From Paracoccaceae bacterium (GTDB taxonomy: Bacteria > Pseudomonadota > Alphaproteobacteria > Rhodobacterales > Rhodobacteraceae): DNA of 64,000 nucleotides. The position numbers and the translations under genes were made by a program. Under the pieces are notes generated by a model. The model was not told the origin of the DNA. It saw nothing but the letters and a program-made list of their open reading frames with translations, and searched no databases. This document shows positions 55,403 through 64,000 of this stretch, one piece after another. Location: positions 281,199-345,198 of the forward strand of contig VYFX01000063.1 of the NCBI GenBank assembly GCA_009842205.1, read 5' to 3'. Within the stretch, counting starts at the first letter, position 1. Each line of letters starts with the position of its first letter.

Positions 55403-56659
55403 TTATTGATAGCCATTGTTTTGATCAATGTCTGCATCAATCTCGTCAGCTGCAGCATCAAGTGTATCTGCAACATCTGCACCGTTGGCTATATCGGCCA
55501 TGGCTTTCTCGAAAACCTTTCCACCAACAACATATGCGGGTGTAACAGCCCTCAAGGTTGCCTGGGCGTTGGACAGACCATAAAAGACTTCCAACGGTCC
55601 ACCTGGTGAATAGTTGGGTGTCATGGCCGAGGCCTCTTCTGTTGGAGGGATCAAGCCAATACCCTTGGAGAAGGCCGAGAGGTATTTGTCCTGAATGGCA
55701 AACTCGATAAAGGCACTTGCACCATCCTTGTGTTCGGATGTGGATGAAATTCCAAATTGCCAACTGGCTGCACCGATTTTGGGTCCTGTACCAAAATCAG
55801 GGGCTGGCAGAAAGAGCATATCATCACCGAAGGCCTCAAGGGCAGGTAAGGCTGCCCAGTTGCCATTCCACTGCAGGGCATAACTTCCATTGATGAATCC
55901 GGTTTCCCTATCAGCACCATCCTGACTTGTTCCCGGTACAAGATTCCTGGCAAATAGTGATTGCCAGAATTCACCAAAGGCAAGACCGGCATCTCCGTTC
56001 AGGGCATCATTGGCCATATTGGCTTCGACATCGATGATGTCACCTCCAAAACTCTGCAGGAAAGGACCAAACGCATAGGGATACCACTCACCGGTCCACG
56101 CCATTCCCAAATCCAGGGCATAGTCAAAATCACCTGAATTCTGCAGGGTTACGAGTGCGGCATCAAATTCCTCATGACTCCAGGGAGCATCAAGGGTTGG
56201 AATTCTGATACCATTGGATTCCAGAACCGATTTTCTGGCAAAGATGGCACAGGCTGCATCCCACAGACCGACAGCATAAAGCTCTCCATTCCACCTTCCC
56301 AATGAACCAGGAAGAAATCCATCCAGTTTAGATTCATCGATCGTGAGTGGGGCCATATAACCTGCCCAAGCCCAATTTGGCAATATTGGACCATCAACGT
56401 CAATGATATCAGGCAAATTCCCCGCCAAGGCGGCCGCAGTCACTGAATCGTTATATGATTCCTGTGGAAACGACTCCAGTGCGACTACCCAATCACTCTG
56501 GCTGGCATTGAAGTCATCAATGATTTGCTGGACAATTTCACCTTCCACATGATTACCAGCACCATGATACCACATGGAAAGTTGTGTTTGAGCAAAAACA
56601 CTACTACTGGTGAGTATGAAAAAGCATGCGATAATCTTCGTAATTACGATTCGCTTCAT
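55403..56659 (-). CDS. CUT1 sugar ABC solute-binding protein
   Basis: A 418-residue family 1 solute-binding protein with a signal peptide of about 24 residues (ends VFA-QT). The mature protein starts QLSMWYHGAGNHVEGEIV, typical of sugar-binding proteins, and WNGNWAALPALEAF forms part of the usual C-lobe. ATG 56659 follows a strong GGAGGTAAG ribosome site; a second ATG at 56671 overlaps that site and is unlikely. First gene of the operon. The ligand is unknown; the divergent GH32-like enzyme suggests a fructose-containing saccharide. Confidence 0.9.
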   Translation of the reverse strand: MKRIVITKIIACFFILTSSSVFAQTQLSMWYHGAGNHVEGEIVQQIIDDFNASQSDWVVALESFPQESYNDSVTAAALAGNLPDIIDVDGPILPNWAWAGYMAPLTIDESKLDGFLPGSLGRWNGELYAVGLWDAACAIFARKSVLESNGIRIPTLDAPWSHEEFDAALVTLQNSGDFDYALDLGMAWTGEWYPYAFGPFLQSFGGDIIDVEANMANDALNGDAGLAFGEFWQSLFARNLVPGTSQDGADRETGFINGSYALQWNGNWAALPALEAFGDDMLFLPAPDFGTGPKIGAASWQFGISSTSEHKDGASAFIEFAIQDKYLSAFSKGIGLIPPTEEASAMTPNYSPGGPLEVFYGLSNAQATLRAVTPAYVVGGKVFEKAMADIANGADVADTLDAAADEIDADIDQNNGYQ

Positions 56660-56803
56660 TCTTACCTCCATTACAATTTACTTTTTGAAAAAAAACATCT
56701 TATTTAACTCAGGTCATTTATGCAAATGGAGGTTTGCCAAAAATTGTAGGGCTGGTGTACGGTTAGAAAAGCCTAGCGAGAAGTGTGTTAATATCAGGAA
56801 CAA

Positions 56804-57292
56804 ATGACAAGCAATATTTTAAACATCGCAATCGATTTACCCAAATTGCTCATCAGGCAAGCTATTCAGCCCTTGCGGCTTGCCCTACGTAAATCTACAA
56901 CACTACCCGACACACAACAAGAACTGGCCGAGCTGGTAAACCATTCCCTGAAACATCAAATACGCGCTGGATTTACTCACCGATTCATCGACATACTATT
57001 TGTCACGGTGGGTAATCGTGTGTTTTGCCGCCGCTATACTTACGGCGAACCATCCTGGCATAGTGCATTTCTCATAGATCCTGCAGGCCAAGTCAAATTA
57101 GATAAAACCATTGTGACGATTAAAGCCCAGCAGCCTGAGGATATGGACACTATCGTCCCTGCTGTTAATCAGGCTTATGCCGATAAACTCAAGAAATTAG
57201 GTGCACGCTTTATGTTGGCGGGTGCGGTTGAACCACGAGCCCAGGAAAGCACGATGGAATTGATTTTGGATAATCAAGGAGAGAAACGATGA
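56804..57292 (+). CDS. DUF2255-like protein
   Basis: A 162-residue protein resembling the DUF2255 family, judged from the strand pattern RFIDILFVTVGNRVFCRRYTYGEPSWHSAF, the DPAGQVKLDKT segment and a closing AYADKLKKLG helix. The function is unknown; distant similarity to flavin or deazaflavin split-barrel proteins has been suggested for related families. Its codon choice (more C-ending and CGC/GGC-type codons) seems less AT-biased than its neighbours, hinting at acquisition. It separates the sugar ABC operon from the GH32-like gene. Confidence 0.55.
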   Translation: MTSNILNIAIDLPKLLIRQAIQPLRLALRKSTTLPDTQQELAELVNHSLKHQIRAGFTHRFIDILFVTVGNRVFCRRYTYGEPSWHSAFLIDPAGQVKLDKTIVTIKAQQPEDMDTIVPAVNQAYADKLKKLGARFMLAGAVEPRAQESTMELILDNQGEKR

Positions 57293-57590
57293 AATGGAAT
57301 TATTTTATTTTGACCTCCCGAAAAGTTCGATAAAATACTGCATTGTCGTGCCTCAAAACTTGTAATTTAATTTAACTTATTCGTAGATATTGGGACAAGC
57401 AACAACAAAAAATTCAAAAGAGATAGTCCAGCCTTGGTGGTACTTTGAATGTTTTGGGGATTTTTATACTTGCCATCATTTTGTTCGAATTATCCCGCAA
57501 ATCCAAATACACATTTCCTGAATGTGTTGAATTAAAATTCAAATAAAAATATTCCAATAAAATTTAATCAGACAGTTTTATGGAGAAAGG
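57293..57590. other. AT-rich gap with two adjacent dyads
   Basis: 298 AT-rich bases without a convincing ORF between the DUF2255-like gene and the glycosidase gene. The only structured part is the pair of dyads at 57509-57542; a GGAGAAAGG ribosome site lies just before 57591. Confidence 0.4.
57509..57542. promoter_or_regulatory. Paired dyads upstream of glycosidase gene
   Basis: ACACATT-TCCTG-AATGTGT (57509-57527) is followed directly by the perfect palindrome TTGAATT-AA-AATTCAA (57527-57542), about 50 bases before the GH32-like start codon. This looks like an operator pair, for example for a sugar-responsive repressor, though no regulator gene is adjacent. Part could instead be a weak terminator of the upstream gene. 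Confidence 0.4.
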
Positions 57591-58559
57591 ATGTTTGCGA
57601 TACAGGACAAGTGGGTTTGGGATTTTTGGTTTGCCAAGGAAAATGAAGTCTGGCATATGTATTATCTCATGGCCCCAAAATCTTTGATTGATCCAGACCT
57701 TCGACATTGGAATGTATCAATTGGTCATGCCATATCAAGCGATTTGTATCGGTGGAAAGATTTGGGGGAATGCTTCAGACCCTCCATTGATCCTTCTTGG
57801 GATGATTATACGACCTGGACCGGTTCAGTCGTACAAGAGGGTACGGATTGGCATTTGTTCTATACCGGTACTTCCAGGGCTGAAAATGGCATAAAGCAAA
57901 GAATCGGTCATGCAACCAGCAAGGATTTACATAGTTGGAAACGGGTTGGAAATGGGCTGGCTCTTGATATAAACCCGGAATATTATGAGGAATATACTCC
58001 CGGATGGTGGCACGACAGGGCAATGCGGGACCCCCATGTAATCAAAAATCCTTACGGTGGTGGATGGATCATGTACTATACGGCCAGGGTATCAGGAACG
58101 AGGGAAACAAACGAAGGTGGGGCCATAGGATTGGCAAAATCCAGCAATCTTTATGATTGGAAGCACTTGCCTCCGGCCTTTGCTGGAGGATTTGGACAAC
58201 TTGAGGTACCTCAGGTTCTTGAAATAAACGGAAATTGGTATTGCCTGTTTACAACCATGAAAATCCATTGGTCAGAAGAATATAAAATATCTTACGGCCA
58301 ACAGGAGGTTTCGGGAACACATTACCTGATGAGTAAAAGCCCCTTGGGACCTTGGAGCATTGCTCCCGGAGCATTTCTGGATGGCGATGATCCATGTGAA
58401 AGATATTCAGGTAAAATAGTTGAGTCTGATGGTGAGCTTCTGTTTATCGGTTTCCATGACAAGGATGGAAAAAATCGCTTCATTGGTGAAATCAGCGATC
58501 CCATTCAAGTATCAGTTACAAATGAAGGTTTGTTGCAATTGAATACCAACTTCACATGA
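57591..58559 (+). CDS. GH32-like intracellular glycosidase
   Basis: A 322-residue five-bladed beta-propeller glycosidase of the GH32/GH43/GH68 group. The nucleophile aspartate is D11 in WVWDFWF, a TWTGS element (cf. FSGS) lies at 75-79, the transition-state RDP at 146-148 and the acid/base glutamate E215 in LEVPQV. It lacks a signal peptide, so it should act on imported short fructosides or related sugars in the cytosol. It lacks the C-terminal beta-sandwich of full GH32 enzymes. It is divergent from the CUT1 importer at 52-57 kb. A GH43 assignment cannot be excluded. Confidence 0.8.
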   Translation: MFAIQDKWVWDFWFAKENEVWHMYYLMAPKSLIDPDLRHWNVSIGHAISSDLYRWKDLGECFRPSIDPSWDDYTTWTGSVVQEGTDWHLFYTGTSRAENGIKQRIGHATSKDLHSWKRVGNGLALDINPEYYEEYTPGWWHDRAMRDPHVIKNPYGGGWIMYYTARVSGTRETNEGGAIGLAKSSNLYDWKHLPPAFAGGFGQLEVPQVLEINGNWYCLFTTMKIHWSEEYKISYGQQEVSGTHYLMSKSPLGPWSIAPGAFLDGDDPCERYSGKIVESDGELLFIGFHDKDGKNRFIGEISDPIQVSVTNEGLLQLNTNFT

Positions 58560-58683
58560 GGTTTCATCACAATACATGCATGAACTAAGGTTAATCAAGA
58601 CTGAATAGTACCCGTCCCTTGTCACTAATTTTCATTTGTTTCACTAGTTAAGTGATTTATTATTAGGGCAAGAAGTAGCTAAA

Positions 58684-58796
58684 TGATCTATTAATGGAGC
58701 AAATTAATTGAATTCTACTTGAAATTAATTAAAATTATTCTAATTTGAACCATTAATGAGACAAAAATTACCTATGTGATCTATTAATGGAGCAAA
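58684..58796 (+). repeat. Direct repeats upstream of hipB
   Basis: An exact 20-base repeat TGATCTATTAATGGAGCAAA occurs at 58684-58703 and 58777-58796, with a degenerate copy (CATTAATGAGACAAA) near 58751-58765. The second exact copy contains the hipB ribosome site and ends 6 bases before its ATG. HipB-type regulators bind repeated operators in this position, so these are candidate autoregulatory sites, or traces of a local duplication. Confidence 0.6.
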
Positions 58797-58802
58797 AATA
58801 GA

Positions 58803-59138
58803 ATGACAAAACCCAAATTCAGAAGCTATTCTCGCTACGCCCGCGATACCGTCCAGCTCCTTGGATTGATGATTCGAAACACACGCATTGAGCGTAATAT
58901 CACAATCAGAGAAGTTGCAGAACGTGCTGGTATATCTCGTGGTCTAGTACAACGCATTGAAAGCGGAAATATGGGAACTTCCATAGGAGTGGCTTTTGAA
59001 GTGGCAGCAATTGTTGGATTGGAATTGTTTGAATCAGAATCTTCGAATCTGAAACGCCACCTTTCACTAGAACGTGACAAACTTGTACTATTAAAATCTG
59101 TTCGCAAGAAAACGAGAAAAATAAATGACAATTTCTGA
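58803..59138 (+). CDS. hipB: HipB-like antitoxin/regulator (XRE family)
   Basis: A 111-residue protein with a Cro/CI-type helix-turn-helix at about residues 18-75 (LMIRNTRIERNITIREVAER, then GISRGLVQRIESGN) and a basic tail. It would repress the operon and neutralise HipA. It overlaps the hipA start by 14 bases. Confidence 0.85.
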   Translation: MTKPKFRSYSRYARDTVQLLGLMIRNTRIERNITIREVAERAGISRGLVQRIESGNMGTSIGVAFEVAAIVGLELFESESSNLKRHLSLERDKLVLLKSVRKKTRKINDNF

Positions 59139-60399
59139 AAATAGCAGAAATATCACCCCAAAGGAAGCCTATGTTTGGATCTGGCTCCCAAACGAGACAA
59201 AACCTGTGGTGGCAGGTCGTATTGAAAGATCTGGAGAGCAGTAATTATTCAACTACGGACAGAGTTATCTGAATCGGAGTGACAGCATACCAATATATCT
59301 CCCTGAATTACCATTAGAAAAAGGCATTTTGATACCTCGCAACGGATTGAATATGGCTAGTAGCCTACGTGATGCCGCTCCAGATGCCTGGGGTCGTCGG
59401 GTAATCTTAAATCGTTTATTTGGATACAAGGGAATAAATGTTGACACTTCTGAACTCCATGAAATGACCTATCTTGTAGTTTCTAATTCTGATCGATTTG
59501 GCGCTTTAGATTTTCAACTATCTCCTTCCAAGTATGTTCCACGAGAAAATCAAACTGCTCCGATAGAAGAACTGCTTAGTGCAGTTGAGAAAGTTGAAAA
59601 GGGCATTCCTCTTACCCCGGACTTGGATCAGGCTTTGTTTCATGACACTTCGCTGGGAGGAGCCCGACCTAAGGCAGTGATTGAAGATGAAAATACAAAG
59701 ATGATCGCAAAATTTTCGTCTTCAACTGATACGTTCAATATTGTTAAAGCAGAATTTGTTGCCATGAGAATGGCTGCTAGAGTAGGTCTTGACGTTGCTC
59801 CTGTTCATCTACAATATGTTGCCGGCAAGGATGTTCTTCTGGTAGAACGTTTTGACAGGGTAAAAATGAAAAATGAGTGGACACGAAAAGCCGTAGTCTC
59901 GGCCTTGACGTTGTTCGGCCTTGATGAAATGTTGGCACGTTATGCGAGTTATGAAGAGCTGGCTGAAATAATTCGGCATCGTTTTACCGCACCAAAAAAA
60001 ACGTTAAAGGAAGTATTCGGACGGCTTGTATTCAATATTTTGTGTGGCAACACTGACGACCACGCACGCAATCATGCTAGTTTCTGGAACGGAGAACATC
60101 TGACCTTGACCCCAGCTTTTGACATATGTCCACAAGCACGTGCCGGAAATACGGCAAGCCAAGCCATGTTGATTGTGGGGAATAATCGATCAAGTACCCT
60201 AGCAACCTGCCTTGCGACCGCACCAAATTTTTTACTCAATAACCAAGAAGCTAAAGAAATAATTGACGAACAGATATCATTGATCCAAGAAAATTTGGAA
60301 GAAATCTGTAATGAAGCAGCATTAACTGAAATTGATAGAAACCTTTTCCAGCAGAGATTTTTTTTGAATGACTTTATTTTTGAGGGATACGATGGCTGA
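59125..60399 (+). pseudogene. hipA: hipA kinase toxin interrupted by one in-frame TAA
   Basis: HipA kinases phosphorylate glutamyl-tRNA synthetase or similar targets and cause growth arrest. Reading from ATG 59125, in the frame of the large downstream ORF, gives 424 codons with a single stop at codon 40 (TAA, 59242-59244). The sequence aligns with HipA on both sides: AYVWIWLPNETKPVVAGRI before, FNYGQSYLNRSDSIPIYLPE after. Kinase elements remain intact: GGARPKA (178-184), NTDDHARNHA with the catalytic base (309-318) and TPAFD (329-333). A late restart at TTG 59329 or ATG 59353 would lose the N-terminal subdomain. It may be an inactivated toxin, a sequencing error, or read through. Confidence 0.8.
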
Positions 60400-60550
60400 A
60401 ATAAGAGAAGTATGAAGCTAGAAGTTTAAAGGATGATGTAATTAAATATTTCAGGAACCAACATGCAACTGTAGCTCTGATTCATCTTTTTCAGTGAATG
60501 ATAAAATCTTGATCATGGCATGGTTTCTAGACCCTACTCCAAAGGAATGG

Positions 60551-60586
60551 AATTTTATCCACAAGAAACTGATCGTGGATAAAATT
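60551..60586. repeat. 12-bp perfect inverted repeat
   Basis: AATTTTATCCAC (60551-60562) and GTGGATAAAATT (60575-60586) with a 12-base spacer lie between hipA and the dehydrogenase at 60668. No T-run follows, so a terminator is unlikely; an operator about 80 bases upstream of the start codon is plausible. Confidence 0.55.
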
Positions 60587-60667
60587 AATGATCGGAAGTT
60601 TCATAACCGAGTAGTAAATGTTATTTGAGAACAGAAAATTTGAACCGTTATTTGGAAAGGGTTATTC

Positions 60668-63151
60668 ATGAAGTCACATGTAAGGGCTTTAGTAGTTGGG
60701 GGTGGTGCGGTAGGTACCGCGATAGCCTATCATCTTGCGAAGGCAGGATGGGAAGACATTCTGCTTTTGGAAAGGGATGCCTTGACGTCTGGTTCCACCT
60801 GGCATGCTGCTGGTTTGTTACCTCTCTTCAACATGAGTTATGCGACAAGTCATATCCATGATTATTCGGTAAGGTTTTATAAGGAACTTGAGGCCGAAAC
60901 CGGTTTAAATCCGGGTTTTTCGGTTGTAGGCAATCTCAGGATGGCCCAATCGCAGGATCGAATGGATGAATTCATGCTCTATGCGACCACCGCCGAGACC
61001 GTAGGCATACCATATGAATGGTTGACGCCAAAACAAATAGGTGAACGGTATCCCCTGGTAAGAACTGATGATCTGAAAGGAGCACTGTACCATCCTACTG
61101 ATGGTTACATAAATCCGGCAGATGTTACCCAGGCCATGGCCAAGGGTGCCCGCATGAAAGGGGTTGAAATTGAAACCAAGTATCAGGTTGATTCCTATAC
61201 CTGGACTGGAGGGGACTGGTTGGTCCAGGGATACTTGCTGGAAGAAAAGGGTGGCAATCTGGTTAAGTCCGATGAAAGGTTCAGAGTAAGAGCCAATCAT
61301 GTCATCACTGCAACAGGCAATCATGCCCAGATGACAGCCCGGCAATTGGGCATAAAAATCCCTGCCATACCTGTGGAACACCAATATATTGTTACCGAAC
61401 CCGATCCTGAACTGGTTGAATGGCGCAAATCCAATCCCGAACATCCGGTACTCCGGGATGCAGATGCCAAATGGTATGTTAGAGAGGAAAGGGGAGGGTG
61501 GATTCTTGGCCCATACGAAAAGGGAGCCCCGGCACGATTTGAACATAATGTTCCCGACAGTTTTCGAGCAGACCTGTTTGAACTTGATCTGGACCGAATC
61601 GAGGTTGAATATGAGTCCATGATTCATCGAATTCCAACAACGGAAACTGTTGGTTTGAAAGATGATTTCAATGGTCCAATCTGTTACACTCCGGATGGCA
61701 ATCCTCTAGTGGGACCAGCACCCGGGATGAGAAACATGTGGCTGGCAGAAGGATTTTCCTTTGGCATTACCGCTGCTGGGGGAACGGGATATTACCTTGC
61801 ACAGATGATCGTTGAAGGTGAAGCGGAAATAGACATGGCCTCACTCGACCCGAAACGATATGGTGATTGGGTCACAACCGAATATTCCATGCGGAAGAAC
61901 GAGGAGTGCTATGAACATGTCTACGTTCTACACCATCCTGATGAGGAACGCGAGGCCTGTCGTCCCTTGAGAACTACCCCCTGTTATGACCGTATGAAGG
62001 AAAGAGGAGCACAATTCGGTCAAGTCAATGGTTGGGAAAGACCCAATTATTTTGCCCCGGCAGGGTTTGATGACAAGGCATCACGATCCTTCCGCAAGGG
62101 GGGATGGGTACCCTTTGCCATTGAAGAGGCCAAGGCCGTACGAAATCAGGTAGGCCTATTCGATGCCTCCGCATTTGCCAAGCATGTGGTCAGGGGGCCG
62201 AGTGCTACCGAGTTTCTGGACTGGTTCACCTGCAACAAGCTGCCGAAAGTGGGGCGGGTCAACCTGACCTATGCGCTCACGGAAAAAGGTACGACAAGGT
62301 CCGAATATACCATTGTCCGTTTGGACAAGGACGAATATTATCTTATTTCAGCCGGTGCCTGGGCGGCTTATGATGGCGATTACCTGAGAAGGGCTGCCGG
62401 GAAATGGGAAGATGAATATGACCATGTGGAAATACATGACATTACCAGTCAATGGGGAGTGTTCGTTGTGGCTGGTCCCGATTCCAGAAAAGTGCTATCT
62501 CAAATAGTTCGTGATGTTGAACCGGGAACAGTCCTGGAAAATGACAGGTTTCCCTGGTTGTCCCATCGGGATATTGAACTCGGAATGTGTCCTGTCAGAG
62601 CCTTGCGGGTGTCCTATACGGGATCGTTGGGATGGGAGTTGCATCATCCCATCGAAATGCAGAATTATCTCTTTGACCTACTGGAGAAGGCAGGCAACAA
62701 TCATGGGATGAAACTGTTTGGAGTCAGGGCCCAGAATTGGCTCAGATTGGAAAAAAGCTACAAGGCCTTTGGTAATGAATTGGGTCGGGATGCTACTCCA
62801 CTGGAAGGGGGATTGGAACGATTTGTAGATTTCAACAAGGATTTTTACGGTAAGGACAGCATGCTGGAAACAGGGATCAGATCCAAATGTACAACCTTTT
62901 TGATTGATGGACCTGACGATTCCATACCTTGGGGACGGGAAGCCCTGTACTATGAGGGAAAGGTTGTAGGCAGGCTGACTTCGGGAGGCTGGTCCGTACA
63001 ATTCAACCGCTCCATCGGTCTTGGATATACCAAGCCCGAGTTAACCGTGCCCGGTACCAAAATGCAGGTCAAGATTCTTGATAAATTCTGGGATGCAATC
63101 GTTACCAATGACAGTCCATTTGATCCACGGAATCAAGAACTGAGATCATAA
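60668..63151 (+). CDS. FAD-dependent dimethylglycine/sarcosine dehydrogenase-like
   Basis: An 827-residue enzyme with an N-terminal DAO-type FAD domain (VVGGGAVGTAIAYHLAK near residue 9) and a C-terminal GcvT-like folate-binding domain (VSYTGSLGWELHHP, then KSYKAFGNELGRDATPLEGG). The histidine in SGSTWHAAGLL near residue 45 corresponds to the covalent FAD attachment site of dimethylglycine and sarcosine dehydrogenases. It would demethylate dimethylglycine, sarcosine or a similar N-methyl compound, donating formaldehyde units to tetrahydrofolate. A GGAAAGGG ribosome site precedes the ATG. It appears monocistronic. Confidence 0.9.
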   Translation: MKSHVRALVVGGGAVGTAIAYHLAKAGWEDILLLERDALTSGSTWHAAGLLPLFNMSYATSHIHDYSVRFYKELEAETGLNPGFSVVGNLRMAQSQDRMDEFMLYATTAETVGIPYEWLTPKQIGERYPLVRTDDLKGALYHPTDGYINPADVTQAMAKGARMKGVEIETKYQVDSYTWTGGDWLVQGYLLEEKGGNLVKSDERFRVRANHVITATGNHAQMTARQLGIKIPAIPVEHQYIVTEPDPELVEWRKSNPEHPVLRDADAKWYVREERGGWILGPYEKGAPARFEHNVPDSFRADLFELDLDRIEVEYESMIHRIPTTETVGLKDDFNGPICYTPDGNPLVGPAPGMRNMWLAEGFSFGITAAGGTGYYLAQMIVEGEAEIDMASLDPKRYGDWVTTEYSMRKNEECYEHVYVLHHPDEEREACRPLRTTPCYDRMKERGAQFGQVNGWERPNYFAPAGFDDKASRSFRKGGWVPFAIEEAKAVRNQVGLFDASAFAKHVVRGPSATEFLDWFTCNKLPKVGRVNLTYALTEKGTTRSEYTIVRLDKDEYYLISAGAWAAYDGDYLRRAAGKWEDEYDHVEIHDITSQWGVFVVAGPDSRKVLSQIVRDVEPGTVLENDRFPWLSHRDIELGMCPVRALRVSYTGSLGWELHHPIEMQNYLFDLLEKAGNNHGMKLFGVRAQNWLRLEKSYKAFGNELGRDATPLEGGLERFVDFNKDFYGKDSMLETGIRSKCTTFLIDGPDDSIPWGREALYYEGKVVGRLTSGGWSVQFNRSIGLGYTKPELTVPGTKMQVKILDKFWDAIVTNDSPFDPRNQELRS

Positions 63152-63922
63152 TTATCGGATGACAGTTTGCTTTAGAAACGTGTTGATCACATCGAGGCAT
63201 TCCCTTTCATCAAGAAAGGGTACATGTCCTCGATCAGGAACTTCGGCATAAACCCCGTGCGGAAACAATTCTTCCATCAGTTGAACTGTTTCCAGAGAAA
63301 GGATATCCGAGTTCACTCCCCTGATTACACCAAAGGGAATTGACTTCAGGATGTCAAATTCCTCCCACAGTTCCAACTTGCCGGTATTTAGATATTGCTT
63401 GAATCCAATTCGCAAATTTGGATCATAATTGATTTTAAGACCACCAGTTGTTGTCAGATAATGCTTTTGTGCTTCCTCTAGCCACCTTTCTTGTAGGACA
63501 TTATCAAATCCCACGTTGAACTTTTGTAAATTCTCGACTGCTGCATGAATGGTTTTGGCAGAAGGGTTGCGCCCGATATATTCCAGTATTCGTATCAAGC
63601 CGGATTTCTCGATTACAGGACCTATATCATTGAACATGATCCCGGCGATTCTGGATAAGTCCAGATTGGCCATGACAATGGCAATCATGCCTCCACGTGA
63701 AGTTCCGATTATGGGAGCAGAGGAAATATTCAGTACATCCATTAGAATAAAAATATCCCTTGCCTCGACAAGGGCATTGTAGTTATCAGGATTACTGTCC
63801 CATTGCGATTGACCCCGTCCCCGGTAATCAGGACAGATTAGGGCATATTCCCTAATGTTTTGGGCAAGATAATCGAAATCCGATGAATTGCGAGTAACTC
63901 CGGGAAGGCACAGAACAGGCAA
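63152..63922 (-). CDS. Alpha/beta hydrolase
   Basis: A 256-residue hydrolase: oxyanion region LCLPGVTRNSSDF, strand CPDYRGRGQS, nucleophile elbow GTSRGG and catalytic histidine in DRGHVPFLDE. Homologues usually have about 15-20 residues before the first PVLCLPG strand. The frame stays open upstream to a stop at about 63976, but the only starts are TTG 63922 and possibly ATT 63964, which has an AAGGA four bases ahead. The N-terminus is therefore uncertain. Substrate unknown. Confidence 0.75.
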   Translation of the reverse strand: MPVLCLPGVTRNSSDFDYLAQNIREYALICPDYRGRGQSQWDSNPDNYNALVEARDIFILMDVLNISSAPIIGTSRGGMIAIVMANLDLSRIAGIMFNDIGPVIEKSGLIRILEYIGRNPSAKTIHAAVENLQKFNVGFDNVLQERWLEEAQKHYLTTTGGLKINYDPNLRIGFKQYLNTGKLELWEEFDILKSIPFGVIRGVNSDILSLETVQLMEELFPHGVYAEVPDRGHVPFLDERECLDVINTFLKQTVIR

Positions 63923-64000
63923 TCCATCCTTGTTTCCCTTAATTGTGCAGTGATTCCCGCCAATTTTTTCCTTTAGCTATATATACGTCCTTCAAACAGA

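Noticed and set aside
60515..60628. 37-codon ORF between hipA and the dehydrogenase
   Set aside because: No recognisable family and no clear ribosome site; kept only as context for the inverted repeat.
1..64000. CRISPR array, prophage or transposon
   Set aside because: No regularly spaced repeats, Cas proteins, integrase, transposase or phage structural genes were seen.

Overview
The window looks like chromosome of a moderately AT-rich alphaproteobacterium. Support comes from an NDUFS4-type complex I accessory subunit (7169-7480), a class I lysyl-tRNA synthetase, and gene neighbourhoods common in that class: Nfu scaffold next to tsaB, trpS close to murJ, lpoA-rsmI-gshB, coaBC-dut-moeB, and a hydroxyacid dehydrogenase beside an exported SH3 protein. 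The substrate range (polyols, fructosides, sarcosine or dimethylglycine, BMP-type solutes) suggests a heterotrophic, possibly marine, lineage. The species cannot be named from sequence alone.

Layout. 0-7 kb: nadD, a methyltransferase-HNH nuclease fusion, lysS, a uracil-DNA glycosylase and uvrB. 7-13 kb: NDUFS4-like protein, two MFS transporters, two tandem tRNA-Arg genes (TCG and TCT), an enol-lactonase-like hydrolase, a cytochrome P450 and a vapBC toxin-antitoxin pair with a clear operator. 13-20 kb: one minus-strand operon with a BMP-family ABC importer followed by an aldehyde dehydrogenase and an SDR. 20-24 kb: MscS channel, tsaB and nfu. 24-29 kb: a polyol operon (ABC importer, AraC regulator, polyol dehydrogenase) with a deletion scar where the ATPase and sorbitol dehydrogenase are expected.

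29-47 kb is mostly housekeeping: coxG-like, branched-chain aminotransferase, trpS, a rhomboid-like protein without its catalytic histidine, murJ, parDE, lpoA, rsmI, gshB, a phosphatase-cobU pair, soxA-soxG without soxB/soxD, coaBC, dut, moeB, a D-2-hydroxyacid dehydrogenase and an SH3 protein. 47-64 kb is more accessory: a lone DUF262/DUF1524 putative nuclease, a small membrane protein, an M3 peptidase, a second sugar ABC operon with its own ATPase, a DUF2255-like gene, a GH32-like intracellular glycosidase, a hipBA locus whose hipA has one in-frame stop, a dimethylglycine/sarcosine dehydrogenase and an alpha/beta hydrolase running to the edge.

Functional links. The polyol importer has no ATPase of its own, and the MalK/UgpC-type ATPase at 52365-53366 is a natural candidate to energise it as well as its own operon. 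The GH32-like enzyme faces the second importer and probably acts on the imported oligosaccharide. soxA-soxG and the 60668-63151 dehydrogenase both point to methylated-amine catabolism feeding one-carbon metabolism. Defence or stress genes are scattered singly (MTase-HNH fusion, DUF262 protein, vapBC, parDE, hipBA) and do not form an island. The strongest candidates for follow-up are the MTase-HNH fusion, the interrupted hipA, the polyol operon scar, the tandem tRNA-Arg pair and the degenerate rhomboid. No CRISPR array, rRNA, transposase or prophage was seen.
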